Assembly: GCA_943328795.2 (NCBI GenBank)
Contig: CALQBK020000005.1
Span: forward strand, 1 to 59,709
Direction: 5' to 3'
DNA from: Bifidobacterium breve
GTDB taxonomy: Bacteria > Myxococcota_A > UBA796 > SXON01
DNA: 59,709 bases
In this document: one piece after another, positions 36,401 to 44,488 of the stretch
Layout: the number at the start of each line of letters is the position of its first letter
Position numbering within the stretch: the stretch's first letter is position 1
Position numbers and translations under genes: made by a program
The notes under the pieces: model-generated
Database searches by the model: none
What the model was told of the DNA's origin: nothing
The model's input: only the letters and a program-made list of their open reading frames with translations

Positions 36401-37982
36401 CGACGCCATCCGCGACGGTCTCGGACCCGGCGGGGTTGACCGCCGCGTCGCCGTCGTCGCAGTCCGTGCTCACCGCCGCGCCGGTGCCCGTCGCGCAGCT
36501 CAACGACGAGCCGTCGGTGACCACCGTGGTGCCGTAGTTGTCGCCGTCCCCGTCGGTGTAGCAGGAGTCCACGCCATCGCACTCCTGGTCGATGCCGTCC
36601 GCGACGATCTCGACCGCGCCTGGGTAGATGCTGGCCGACGCGTCGTTGCAGTCCGTGCCCGCGGCCGAGCCGTCGCCGTCTGAGTCCGCGTAGCCGTGGT
36701 GCACGTACGCGCGCCCGGCGCCCGAGCTGTAGTACCAGGCCCCGACGATGACGTCGTCGTAGCCGTCGTTGTTCACGTCCCCGGCGCCCGACACAGCGTT
36801 CGCGTAGTAGATCGACGACGAGCCGACCAGGGTGGACGTGGCCGTGCTCGAAACGCCGGTCGACGAGCCGCGGTACACGTAGGCCGTGCTCGCGCCGTAG
36901 GCCCCGACGATGACGTCGTCGTAGCCGTCCGCGTCGATGTCCCCCGCGCCCGACACGCTCGCCCCGAAGTAGCTCGCGGCCGTGCCGGTAAGCTGCGTGG
37001 ACACCGTGCTGGAGACCACGGTGGAGGACCCGAGGTAGACGTAGGCCCTGCCGGTGTACGACGAGTAGCTGGAGGCGCCGACGATGACGTCGTCGTAGCC
37101 GTCGCCGTTCACGTCCCCGGCGCGCGAGACCGAGGTGCCGAACAGCGAGCCCGTCGACCCGACCAGCGCAGTGCTGGCCGTGGACGAGACGCCGGTGGAC
37201 GAGCCCTTGTAGACGTAGGCCAGGCCGGCCCCGCTCGCGTAGTTCGGGGCCCCGACGATCACGTCGTCGTAGCCGTCGTTGTTGATGTCCCCGGCGCCGG
37301 AGACGGCCTTGCCGAGCGAGCTGGCGCTCGTGCCGGTGATCGTCGTCGTGGCGGTGGTCGACACGCCGGTGGTGGAGCCGTGGTGGACGTAGGCGCGGCC
37401 GGTCCCCGAGCTGTAGTAGTAGGCGCCGACGATGATGTCGTCGTAGCCGTCGTTGTTGACGTCGCCCGCGCCACTGACCGAGAGGCCGAAGTAGCTGCCG
37501 GACGGGCCCGTGAGCGTCGTGGTCGCCGTGCCGAGCGTGCCGGTGGACGACCCGTGGTAGACGTACGCCCGGCCGGTGCTGATCGAGTACGCGTATGCGC
37601 CGACGATGACGTCGTCGTAGCCGTCGTTGTTGACGTCGCCCGCGCCCGACACCGAGTAGCCGAAGTAGGAGGCCGACTCCCCGGTCAGGGTGGTGCTCAC
37701 CGTGCTGGACACCCCGGTCGCCGAGCCCTTGTAGACATACGCGCGCCCGGTGTTCGACCCGTACGCGGGGGCGCCGACGATCACGTCGTCGTAGCCGTCG
37801 TTGTTCACGTCGCCCGCGCTCGAGACGGACATGCCGAGGTTCACCCCGGCGGCTCCGGTGATCGTGCTGCTCGCCGTGGTGTACACCGGGTCCACGGTCA
37901 CCGGGTACCGCGCCCCCGCGTCGGCTACGACGACGCGCACGATGGCATGGCCGCGGCCGATTGGTTCGATCTCGCGCTGCAC
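33447..37982 (-). CDS. Giant FG-GAP and MopE-repeat surface protein, probably 5'-truncated
   Basis: The 1511-residue protein is a tandem-repeat surface protein. After DAGARYPVTVDP come seven copies of a 58-residue FG-GAP-like unit (SGAGDVNNDGYDDVIVGAY, a beta-propeller blade with a calcium loop). Then follow around twenty MopE-type metal-binding units (CYTDADGDNYG, TDCDDGDAAVNPAGSE, DGVDQDCD), a TG(A/S)DD linker, and a MYXO-CTERM end: GCGCATAGD, hydrophobic helix, ARRRRA. The C-terminus implies export and anchoring, but the only available start, GTG 37982, gives no signal peptide, and an in-frame TAG lies at 38049-38051 just before the end of the sigma-54 activator gene. Related proteins carry a signal peptide and further sequence before the PVTVDP segment. 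I infer loss of the 5' end. Confidence 0.8.
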   Translation of the reverse strand: MQREIEPIGRGHAIVRVVVADAGARYPVTVDPVYTTASSTITGAAGVNLGMSVSSAGDVNNDGYDDVIVGAPAYGSNTGRAYVYKGSATGVSSTVSTTLTGESASYFGYSVSGAGDVNNDGYDDVIVGAYAYSISTGRAYVYHGSSTGTLGTATTTLTGPSGSYFGLSVSGAGDVNNDGYDDIIVGAYYYSSGTGRAYVHHGSTTGVSTTATTTITGTSASSLGKAVSGAGDINNDGYDDVIVGAPNYASGAGLAYVYKGSSTGVSSTASTALVGSTGSLFGTSVSRAGDVNGDGYDDVIVGASSYSSYTGRAYVYLGSSTVVSSTVSTQLTGTAASYFGASVSGAGDIDADGYDDVIVGAYGASTAYVYRGSSTGVSSTATSTLVGSSSIYYANAVSGAGDVNNDGYDDVIVGAWYYSSGAGRAYVHHGYADSDGDGSAAGTDCNDASASIYPGAVEIVADGIDQECDGVDSCYTDGDGDNYGTTVVTDGSSLSCATGTGAAVSTDCDDGDAAVNPAGSETVADGVDQDCDSVDACYTDADGDNYGTTVVIDGSSLSCATGTGAAVSTDCDDAVATTFPGAAPLDSATGCMNDDDGDDYGDASTSRSVTAGSDCDDAVGATHPGAAETVADGVDQDCDSVDSCYTDADGDNYGTAVVTDGSSLSCATGSGAAVATDCDDGDGAINPAGSEAVADGVDQDCDSVDACYTDVDGDNYGTAVVIDGSSLSCSTGTGAPIATDCDDALAAVNPGASEVCDASNVDEDCDGLADDADASASGKTSLYPDADADGYGSSTGVAATYCDAPASGYAASATDCDDGSAAVHPGATEVCDGADADEDCDGLADDADASVASSSRTTFYVDADGDSFGSTTSAAYCDEPATGYAAVATDCDDAASAVYPGAPETTGDGVDGDCDGGEVCYVDVDADGYRPDSGTVASADSDCADSGEATSSVPAGDCADDSPSVHPGAVEITGDEVDEDCDSGETCFVDADLDGARGATTTASADVDCTGAGEATASAAVDCDDADPGASPAATEITGSGVDEDCDGAELCYVDADGDGYRPDETSTVASSDADCDDPGEARVSALTGDCDDTPGTGVAYNPAALETDCADPADYNCDGSATFDDADSDGFAACEDCDDGDAAVYPGAPETPADGVDGDCDGVDLCWVDADDDGYRPDIDTSVEGASVACDGPFEASELDPSGDCDDTDASANPAAVEAAGDGVDANCDGAETCFVDADGDAAPSGDGATVASADTDCADFGEALAGAADCDDTDAAYHPGAPEGDCSDPGDYNCDGSSGFVDADADGFAACEECDDTDATVSPAETEICNDRDDDCNGTTDDAAVDASTWYADADSDGYTNPDVAVVECDAPAGYAAATDDDCDDADSASFPGAADTPDDGVDQDCSGADATDTGDTGPADDTGADDTSADDTGADETSADDTGAGDTSADDTGADDTSSDDTAIDDRATDDTGTGKDPGCGCATAGDVGPAGALLLLGAALAARRRRA
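33601..33720. repeat. 30-bp tandem repeat, four units
   Basis: Four adjoining 30-base units start at 33601, 33631, 33661 and 33691 with only a few substitutions between them. They encode the Asp/Thr linker (ten-residue unit DDTSADDTGA) ahead of the sorting signal of the giant protein. Confidence 0.85.
36690..37860. repeat. Seven tandem ~174-bp units encoding FG-GAP-like blades
   Basis: A conserved segment reading gacgtcgtcgtagccgtc on the plus strand recurs at about 36750, 36911, 37086, 37262, 37437, 37611 and 37785. The spacing is 174-176 bp except for the first interval, which is shorter. High DNA identity suggests recent duplication or gene conversion. Confidence 0.8.
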
Positions 37983-38052
37983 GGCGCGCCCTGGGCCTGG
38001 CTCGGGATCGCGCTGGCGCGGCGGGCGGTGAACCGGCGTCGGTAGGCGCTAG

Positions 38053-39375
38053 CTAGAGGCCGGTCCGCTTCCGCATCCGCCAGAACGTCGTGCGGGACAC
38101 GCCCAGCGCCGCGGCCGCCGCCTCCATGTCGCCCCCGGCGCCCGCGATCGCCGCCCGCACCCGCTCCATCTCGGTCTCGCCGGGATCGTGCGCCGGGGGT
38201 CGGGGGGGCGCGGCCCGCTCCCGGAACTCCGGGGGCAGCTCGTCGACCTCGATCGTCGGGCCGCGGCCGACCGCGAACGCGTACTCGACGACGTTTCGGA
38301 CCTCGCGCACGTTCCCCGGCCACGCGTAGTGGAGCAGCGCGCGCATCGCGTCCGGCGAGCAGCCGACCACCACGCGCGGACCGGCGCGGTTGAACTCGCC
38401 GATGAAGTGGCGCAGCAGGAGGTCGATGTCCAGCGGCCGCTGGCGTAGCGCCGGCAAGAAGATCGGCACCACGCGCAGCCGGAACATCAGGTCCTCGCGG
38501 AACCGGCCTGCGCGCACCTCTTCACGCAGGCTGCGGTGCGTCGCGGCCAGCACGCGCACGTCCACCTCCTGCGGGGTGGTGCCGCCGACCGGCACGAACG
38601 TGCGCTCCTGCAGCACGCGCAGCAGCTTGGCTTGCAGGTCCAGCGGCAGCTCCGCGACCTCGTCCAGGAACAGCGTGCCACCGTCGGCTTGCGCGAAGAT
38701 CCCCTTGCGGGCGCTCACTGCGCCGGTGAACGCGCCCTTCGCGTGGCCAAAGAGCTCGCTCTCCAGCAGCGTCGGCGTGAACGCCGCGCAGTTCACGGCG
38801 ATGAACGGGCCCGCCCGGCGCCGGCTCTCGAGGTGGATCGCGCGCGCGACCAGCTCCTTCCCGGTGCCGCTCTCGCCTCGCACCAGCACGGTGGCGTCGG
38901 TCTCGGCGACGTTCTTGATCACCCGGATCACCTGCTGGAGCGCGGGATCGCGGGTCACGAGCCCGTGGAAGTCCGTCACGTCGCTCGCAGCGGTCGCCCG
39001 CGACGGGGGAGCATGCCCCGTCGCGTCCAGCAGCAGCACGTGGATCGCGCCGGACGGGCCGTCCGCGTCGTGGAACACGCGGGTGTAGTGCCGCACGTGC
39101 ACCGGGCTGCCGTCGGCCCGCTTCACCCGGACGGCGGCGCCGTAGGCGCGCGGCTGGTCATCGTCGCAGACCACCCCGTCCGGGCAGCGGTGTCCGGTGA
39201 CGGCAGCGGCCGCGTAGCCGAAGGTCCGCTCCGCCTCCGACGACCAGTACAGCACCCTGCGCGCGCTGTCCGTCACGACGACTGCCGCGCCCGGCACCAG
39301 CTCAGCCACCGCGCGGAACGTCGCCTCCACCCCGTTGCGGCGGAGCCACCCCTCGAGTTTCAGATCATGTTCCAT
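38053..39375 (-). CDS. Sigma-54-dependent Fis-family activator with PAS domain
   Basis: This is an NtrC-type enhancer-binding protein of 440 residues. A PAS sensory domain occupies about residues 18-120 ([23 protein letters not shown]), with a Cys-containing [13 protein letters not shown] loop. The AAA+ domain has Walker A GESGTGKE (residues 167-174), the sigma-54 contact loop GAFTGA (214-219), Walker [10 protein letters not shown] and the arginine-rich [10 protein letters not shown] block. The Fis-type HTH is at the end ([21 protein letters not shown]). There is no receiver domain, so it senses a ligand or redox state directly. It is divergent from a TauE/SafE permease, a plausible target. 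Upstream bases 39380-39400 contain repeated GAAAC motifs, possible binding sites; no clear -24/-12 promoter was found. Confidence 0.93.
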   Translation of the reverse strand: MEHDLKLEGWLRRNGVEATFRAVAELVPGAAVVVTDSARRVLYWSSEAERTFGYAAAAVTGHRCPDGVVCDDDQPRAYGAAVRVKRADGSPVHVRHYTRVFHDADGPSGAIHVLLLDATGHAPPSRATAASDVTDFHGLVTRDPALQQVIRVIKNVAETDATVLVRGESGTGKELVARAIHLESRRRAGPFIAVNCAAFTPTLLESELFGHAKGAFTGAVSARKGIFAQADGGTLFLDEVAELPLDLQAKLLRVLQERTFVPVGGTTPQEVDVRVLAATHRSLREEVRAGRFREDLMFRLRVVPIFLPALRQRPLDIDLLLRHFIGEFNRAGPRVVVGCSPDAMRALLHYAWPGNVREVRNVVEYAFAVGRGPTIEVDELPPEFRERAAPPRPPAHDPGETEMERVRAAIAGAGGDMEAAAAALGVSRTTFWRMRKRTGL

Positions 39376-39409
39376 TTATGAAACGTAACGAAACGAAACA
39401 GCAGCGCCA

Positions 39410-39444
39410 ACTGAGCAAAATCGGATGGGTCGTTTCTGCCCAGT
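39410..39444. repeat. 35-bp palindromic dispersed repeat, copy 3
   Basis: The same element as at 12899 and 12936, with two substitutions (left arm ACTGAGCAAAA, right arm TTCTGCCCAGT) and an identical central TCGGATGGGTCG. It lies in the 185-bp gap between the divergent activator and permease genes, 116 bp upstream of the permease start. Confidence 0.8.
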
Positions 39445-39560
39445 CGGCGCCGAGGGCCACGCGGCTGCGGCACGCGTCTTGCTGGCCACCCCCTCCACCC
39501 CCACGGTCCCATGCCCCCCGCCTGTTCCAAAACCTCCGTCGGCAGTCTTGGGAGGCCGGC

Positions 39561-40298
39561 GTGATCCTCGCGCTCGTGCTGTCCGTGGGCATCGGGGTGA
39601 CGCTGGGCCTGTTCGGCGGGGGCGGCTCGATCCTCACGACGCCGATGCTCGTGTACGTGCTCGGGATGGACCCGAAGGCGGCCATCGCCACCTCGCTGCT
39701 GGTGGTTTGCCTGACGAGCGTCGCCGGGATGGTCCAGCACGCGCGCGCGGGGAACGTCCACTGGCGGACGGGGGGCGTGTTCGGCGCCGCGGGGATGGCG
39801 GGCGCGTACCTCGGCGGGCTCGCCGCGGACTTCATCCCCGCCGCTGTGTTGATGGGCCTGTTCACGCTCTTGATGGGGGTGACCGCCGCGGCGATGCTCC
39901 GGGGGCGGGGGGCGGTGACCCCGCGCGCGGCCCAGGCGGCGTGGAAGATCGGCGCCATCGGCGCAGCGGTAGGGGCCGTGACCGGGCTCGTCGGGGCCGG
40001 CGGCGGGTTCGTGGTCGTCCCCGCGCTGGTGCTGCTGGGGGGTCTGCCGGTCCAGCAGGCGATCGGCACGTCGCTGCTGGTCATCGCGATGAACACGCTG
40101 GCGGGGTTCGCGGGGCACGCGGCGCACGCGCAGGTGGACCTCGGCGTGGCCGGGATGGTGACCGCCGCCGCGGTGACCGGCGCGTTGGTCGGCAGCCGCC
40201 TCGGGGCGGGGATCCAGCCCGACCGGCTGCGGCGCGGGTTCGGCGGGCTCGTGCTGGTGATGACGACGTTCGTGCTCTACCAACAGGCGCGGGGGTAG
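39561..40298 (+). CDS. TauE/SafE family permease
   Basis: The 245-residue protein has about eight hydrophobic segments arranged as two related halves, each with the family motif: GLFGGGGSILTTPMLVYVLGM and AIATSLLVVCLTSVAG, then GLVGAGGGFVVVPALVLLGG and AIGTSLLVIAMNTLAG. TauE/SafE proteins (PF01925) export sulfite, sulfoacetate or similar organosulfur anions. GTG at 39561 is the start because GGAGG lies at 39551-39555, five bases upstream, and the frame before it encodes the palindromic repeat rather than a protein-like sequence. Divergent neighbour: a sigma-54 activator, which may control it. Substrate not predictable. Confidence 0.88.
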   Translation: MILALVLSVGIGVTLGLFGGGGSILTTPMLVYVLGMDPKAAIATSLLVVCLTSVAGMVQHARAGNVHWRTGGVFGAAGMAGAYLGGLAADFIPAAVLMGLFTLLMGVTAAAMLRGRGAVTPRAAQAAWKIGAIGAAVGAVTGLVGAGGGFVVVPALVLLGGLPVQQAIGTSLLVIAMNTLAGFAGHAAHAQVDLGVAGMVTAAAVTGALVGSRLGAGIQPDRLRRGFGGLVLVMTTFVLYQQARG

Positions 40299-40346
40299 CG
40301 CGAGCGGGGGCGCCGTCTGTCAGCTACGCTGTGGGTGGAGGTCGCC

Positions 40347-41285
40347 ATGCTGCTCAGCTTGCTCACGACGGCGTGCAACCCGGGGTCCGACACGGACTAC
40401 GACTACGCGGAGGCGAGCAACCTCTGCGGCCGCGTGACCGGGGGCTCCGACATGGGGACCCCGACGCAGGTGGCGGTGGTCGAGGTGCTCGACGGCGAGG
40501 TGGCGTGCCAAGGTGGAGACACCGGCGGGCCGGGGTGGTGGGGCGACGTCGTCGCGGAGCCCGAGCCGGACGGCGACTTCTTCGAGGCGACCGTGCCGGA
40601 GGGGAGCTACGGCGTCGAGGTGAACACCGACGAGGGGTTCAGCGGCTGCGCCGCGGCCGAGGTCACGAGCAGCGCCACCTGTGCGGCGGAGGTGGTGGTG
40701 CAGGTCTCCAACTTCACCTTCGACAAGCCGAACCTCTACCTGTACCCGCCGGCGCCGACCGCGCTCGCCGTTCGTTTGCCGGCGTGGCGCGCGATCACCG
40801 AGTCCGATCCGCGCTACCCGGTCGACGGCTGGCGCGTCACGGCGTGGCCCGACGGGCACTTGGACACCAAGGTCGGCGACCGGGACTACCTGTTCTACGA
40901 GATGAACTGGGACCTCGGGCGGCTGCAGCAAGAGCAAGGCTGGTGCGTCCCCGGGCCGCTCGCCCAGCTCTCGATCGAGGCGAGCATGGACGAGCTCGGC
41001 TTCCTCCCCGCCGAGATCGCCGACTTCGCGACCGCCTGGGACGGCGACTTCCCCGAGACCGCCTGGATGACCGTGTACCCGCAGTTCGACGACCTCGCGA
41101 TCGTGAACATCGACCCCGCGCCCGACTCGTTCCTGCGCGCCTGGTACTACGTCGCCCCCGGCTGTCGCGCTGTCGAGCCGGTGGACCTCCCCGTCGTGCC
41201 GCGCACCGGCTTTCACGCGGCCGAGTGGGGCGTCGGGTTCGAGCCCCCGCTCCGGGCCCCCGGCGTAGTCGTCCACGGGGGGTAG
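40347..41285 (+). CDS. Lipoprotein of unknown function
   Basis: From ATG 40347 (GGAGG seven to eleven bases upstream) the signal MLLSLLTTAC has lipobox TTAC (C10), then an Asp/Tyr-rich linker. The body of about 290 residues is not one I can name. It contains an early Cys-bracketed domain (NLCGRVTGGSD to CAAEVVVQV) that looks like a carboxypeptidase-regulatory or Ig-like beta-sandwich (EVNTDEGFSG), then FDKPNLYLYPP and DGWRVTAWPDG blocks followed by YLFYEMNWDLG. KPNLYLYPP-type segments recur in envelope proteins of Myxococcota as I recall, without assigned function. An alternative start is GTG 40335. Convergent with the NUDIX gene. Confidence 0.78.
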   Translation: MLLSLLTTACNPGSDTDYDYAEASNLCGRVTGGSDMGTPTQVAVVEVLDGEVACQGGDTGGPGWWGDVVAEPEPDGDFFEATVPEGSYGVEVNTDEGFSGCAAAEVTSSATCAAEVVVQVSNFTFDKPNLYLYPPAPTALAVRLPAWRAITESDPRYPVDGWRVTAWPDGHLDTKVGDRDYLFYEMNWDLGRLQQEQGWCVPGPLAQLSIEASMDELGFLPAEIADFATAWDGDFPETAWMTVYPQFDDLAIVNIDPAPDSFLRAWYYVAPGCRAVEPVDLPVVPRTGFHAAEWGVGFEPPLRAPGVVVHGG

Positions 41286-41319
41286 GCCAACGTGAGCGAG
41301 GCGCAGCCGCAGCGCGCCG

Positions 41320-41880
41320 CTACGGCCCACCGCTCGTCAGCCCGTCGGGGCCGGCCCCCCGCCACGCGAGCAAGATCCCCACCAGCGTCTTTGCGTCGCG
41401 GATCTCGCCCGCGTCGATCATCCGCTCGACCTCTGCGCGGGGCAACCGAACCGGCTCGATCACCTCGTCCGCCTCCAGCGCCAGCGCCACGGACCGCAGC
41501 CCACGGGCCACGAACAGGTGGATCACCTCGTCCGTGAACGCCGGGGTCGTCAGCAGCGGGAGCAACGGGGCGAGGTCGCCCGCGAGGCCCGACTCCTCCG
41601 CCAGCTCGCGCTCAGCGCACGCGAGCGGAGCCTCCCCCGGCTCGAGCTTGCCGGCCGGGATCTCCCAGATGGTGCCGCCCCCGGCGTGGCGGTACTGGCG
41701 GATCAGCGTGATGGAGCCATCGTCGTGCAGCGGGACGACGGCCGCAGCGCCCGGGTGCCGGAGGATCTCGAGGCTGACCTCGAGCCCGTTCGGGAGCCGC
41801 ACGTCCTCGATCCCAAAGCGCCCGACTCGGCCAGCGTGGATCTCGCGCCGCGCGAGCAAGCGGCCTGCAGCGGTGTCCAT
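41320..41880 (-). CDS. NUDIX hydrolase, ADP-ribose pyrophosphatase-like
   Basis: The complete Nudix box is present: G at GKLEPGE, then a seven-residue spacer, REL, EE, and GL (segment GKLEPGEAPLACAERELAEE then SGL). The N-terminal part (DVRLPNGLEVSLEILRHPGA, AAVVPLHDDGSITLIRQYRH) and the C-terminal EVIEPVRLPRAEVERM match the ADP-ribose pyrophosphatase group, which hydrolyses ADP-ribose and related sugar nucleotides to AMP. Length 186 is typical. The ATG at 41880 shares one base with the upstream lipoprotein's stop (TGATG), so the two are coupled. Confidence 0.9.
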   Translation of the reverse strand: MDTAAGRLLARREIHAGRVGRFGIEDVRLPNGLEVSLEILRHPGAAAVVPLHDDGSITLIRQYRHAGGGTIWEIPAGKLEPGEAPLACAERELAEESGLAGDLAPLLPLLTTPAFTDEVIHLFVARGLRSVALALEADEVIEPVRLPRAEVERMIDAGEIRDAKTLVGILLAWRGAGPDGLTSGGP

Positions 41881-42494
41881 CACAGCTCGGGGAACGTGCT
41901 GAGCCCCTCGACGCGGATGTCGAAGGAGTAGGGGTTCACCGTGACGTCGTAGTCGAAGGTGAATCCGCCGTAGGCGCCGGAGAGGTCCTGCGCGTAGACG
42001 TCGTACCCGCCCCAGTAGTTGGGGTAGATCACCGTGGACTCGGCGAGGGTGCCCACGAGCCGCAAGCCGTGGACGTAGGCAGGCACGCTGATCCAGGTGC
42101 AGACGTAGGAGGTCGCGTACGACACGTCGTAGAACAACGTGCAGTCCGGGCACGCCTCCTGGAGGGACGCGTAGGCGTCGCTGCTGCTGTCCACGAGGGT
42201 CGCACTGACGCCGACCGTCTCGTCACAGGTGGAGCCCCAGTTGTCGAACGTGAACCGCTGCGTGCCGGTCCACGTCGAGAGGTCGGGCTCGGGCGGCGGA
42301 GGGGCGGTGTCGGCGTCGGTGTCCGAGTCGCTGTCGGCGTCGGTGTCCGAGTCGGCGTCGGTGTCCCCGTCGGTGTCGGTGTCGGTGTCGGCGTCCGCTG
42401 AACCGGAGTCCACCGCGCCGGTGTCGTCGAACAGCACGATGGCCTTCGAGCTCGCGCAGCCGGTGAGCGTGGGGAGGGCGAGCAGGAGGTACAT
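41880..42494 (-). CDS. Lipoprotein with Asp/Thr-rich linker
   Basis: The signal MYLLLALPTLTGC has lipobox LTGC (C13). After a short segment (ASSKAIVLFDDTG) comes an Asp-rich linker of about 35 residues (DT, DA, DS, DG pairs, roughly residues 30-65), then PPPPEPD. The mature domain of about 130 residues carries cysteines (STCDETV, EACPDCTLF, YVCTW) and a Tyr-rich beta pattern (VIYPNYWGGYDVYAQDL, GGFTFDYDVTVNPYSF). I do not recognise the family. It is the first gene of a coupled pair with the NUDIX hydrolase, and no Shine-Dalgarno is obvious before the start. The same linker style is seen at 24507 and 51644. Confidence 0.78.
   Translation of the reverse strand: MYLLLALPTLTGCASSKAIVLFDDTGAVDSGSADADTDTDTDGDTDADSDTDADSDSDTDADTAPPPPEPDLSTWTGTQRFTFDNWGSTCDETVGVSATLVDSSSDAYASLQEACPDCTLFYDVSYATSYVCTWISVPAYVHGLRLVGTLAESTVIYPNYWGGYDVYAQDLSGAYGGFTFDYDVTVNPYSFDIRVEGLSTFPEL
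42310..42405. repeat. Hexanucleotide-type repeat in lipoprotein linker
   Basis: Units such as GTGTCG, GCGTCG and GAGTCG recur in phase with the codons. On the minus strand they encode the Asp/Thr/Ala/Ser linker. Confidence 0.55.
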
Positions 42495-42553
42495 GGGAGG
42501 TCCGTTCAAGGGGAGGAGCGTAGCCGGCGCAGGGAGAGGCCCGCAAGCGGGGC

Positions 42554-43392
<839 letters not shown>

Positions 43393-43393
<1 letters not shown>

Positions 43394-44172
43394 CAGATCC
43401 CCAGCTCGGCGTTCACCTTGGCGATGTTCTCCGCGATCGCCGCCGCGAAGTTGTTGTCCGGGAACCGCGTGTTGATCGCCGCGAGGCGATCGCGCGCGGC
43501 GACGAGCGCCGCGGTGCGATCCGGCCCCACCGGCAGCGCCCGCGCCGTGATGAACGCGGCACCCGCGGCCTCGCGCTCGGTGCGGGCCCAGGCGTCGACG
43601 GTCTCCTTGCGCAGCGCAGCCGCCTCCGGTGACGTGAGCGGCGCGAGCGTGTCGATCGCCGCGAGGTAGTTGCCGGCCGCGACGGACGCCCGCGCGGTGC
43701 CGAGCAGGTCCGCGGGCGTCGGCCCGGCCGGGACCGCGGGCACCACCGGGGTCGGCCCGAGCACCGCGCCCGGGCTGGTGGGCAGGGCCGGGTCCACCGG
43801 CGTGAGCGGGTGCTCCTCGATCGCGTGCTCCTCGATCGGCACCGCCATCGGCTCCATGCCCTCGTCGACGGGCAAGGCCTGCGGGATGGCGCGGGCCTCG
43901 ATCTTCAGGTCCGCCTCCGCGTAGTCGTACACGCGCCGCTGCGCGACGGGGTCCTTCGCGCGCATCGCGTGGAGCAGCTCGCGGAGGTTGGACAAGCGGT
44001 CGCGCTGGTCGGCGTCCGTCGACGCGCTGTAGATGGCCTCGAGCTTCTCTTCGAGCGGCGAGAACGTGATCGCCGGGAGCTCGGGATCGGTCGTGGACGT
44101 CGTCGTCGCGACCGGCGCCGTCGGGCTGACCAGCGGGTAGTGCTCGAGGCAGCCGAGGAGGAGGAGCAGCAT
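43393..44172 (-). CDS. Lipoprotein with helical C-terminal domain
   Basis: A minimal signal MLLLLLGC (C8) starts the protein. Residues 20-110 contain helices (LEEKLEAIYSASTDADQRDRLSN), residues 110-160 a Pro/Val/Ala linker, and residues 160-259 a TPR-like helical domain (GTARASVAAGNYLAAIDTLA, REAAGAAFITARALPV) ending NIAKVNAELGI. I do not recognise a named family. It is coupled by TGATG to the polyprenyl diphosphate synthase gene, an odd partnership that may only reflect a shared promoter. Upstream is the 316-bp intergenic stretch with the tandem array. Confidence 0.78.
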
Positions 44173-44274
44173 AGCGGCGCCTAATTCGAAATCGGGCTGG
44201 GGGCGAAGAAGATGCGTGGGGTGAAAGTAGTGGATCTATGGTTGTTTCTGGTGGCGCCGCCTTGGGAGTTGGCG

Positions 44275-44400
44275 GCCGAGCGGCGGACAATCGTCGGCCA
44301 GGGCGACGATCCTCCCGACATCGCAGCCGAGCGGCGGACAATCGTCGGCGAGGGCGACGATCCTCCCGACATCGCGGCCAAGCGGCGGACAATCGTCGGC
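44275..44400. repeat. 51-bp tandem array, about 2.5 units
   Basis: Units begin at 44275, 44326 and 44377 (gccgagcggcggacaatcgt, the third with one substitution). Each complete unit contains ATCGTCG and CGACGAT, seven-base arms around a seven-base loop. The array fills the middle of the 316-bp gene-free stretch 44173-44488. The rest of that stretch shows nothing I can name; it should contain the promoter of the lipoprotein/ispA pair (about 44173-44250) and the terminator side of the radical SAM gene. Confidence 0.8.
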
Positions 44401-44488
44401 CACCGTAGCGTTCACCGCCGAGCGGGGCACGGATTGGCCGTTGACCGGAGCCAGCCAAAGCCGGCTTCCACCGGGGGCCCCCCCCTCC

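Noticed and set aside
33447..37982. CRISPR-like regular repetition
   Set aside because: Repeat units adjoin one another without unique spacers, lie in frame and encode protein domains; no cas gene is present.
35085..38045. Long plus-strand frames opposite the giant repeat protein
   Set aside because: Their repeats (VDVPGARH, DDDVVVAV) are mirror products of the FG-GAP and MopE codons, not an independent protein.
39378..39560. N-terminal extension of the TauE/SafE protein
   Set aside because: The frame is open but encodes the palindromic repeat and Pro/Arg-rich sequence; a strong GGAGG lies five bases before GTG 39561, where similarity begins.
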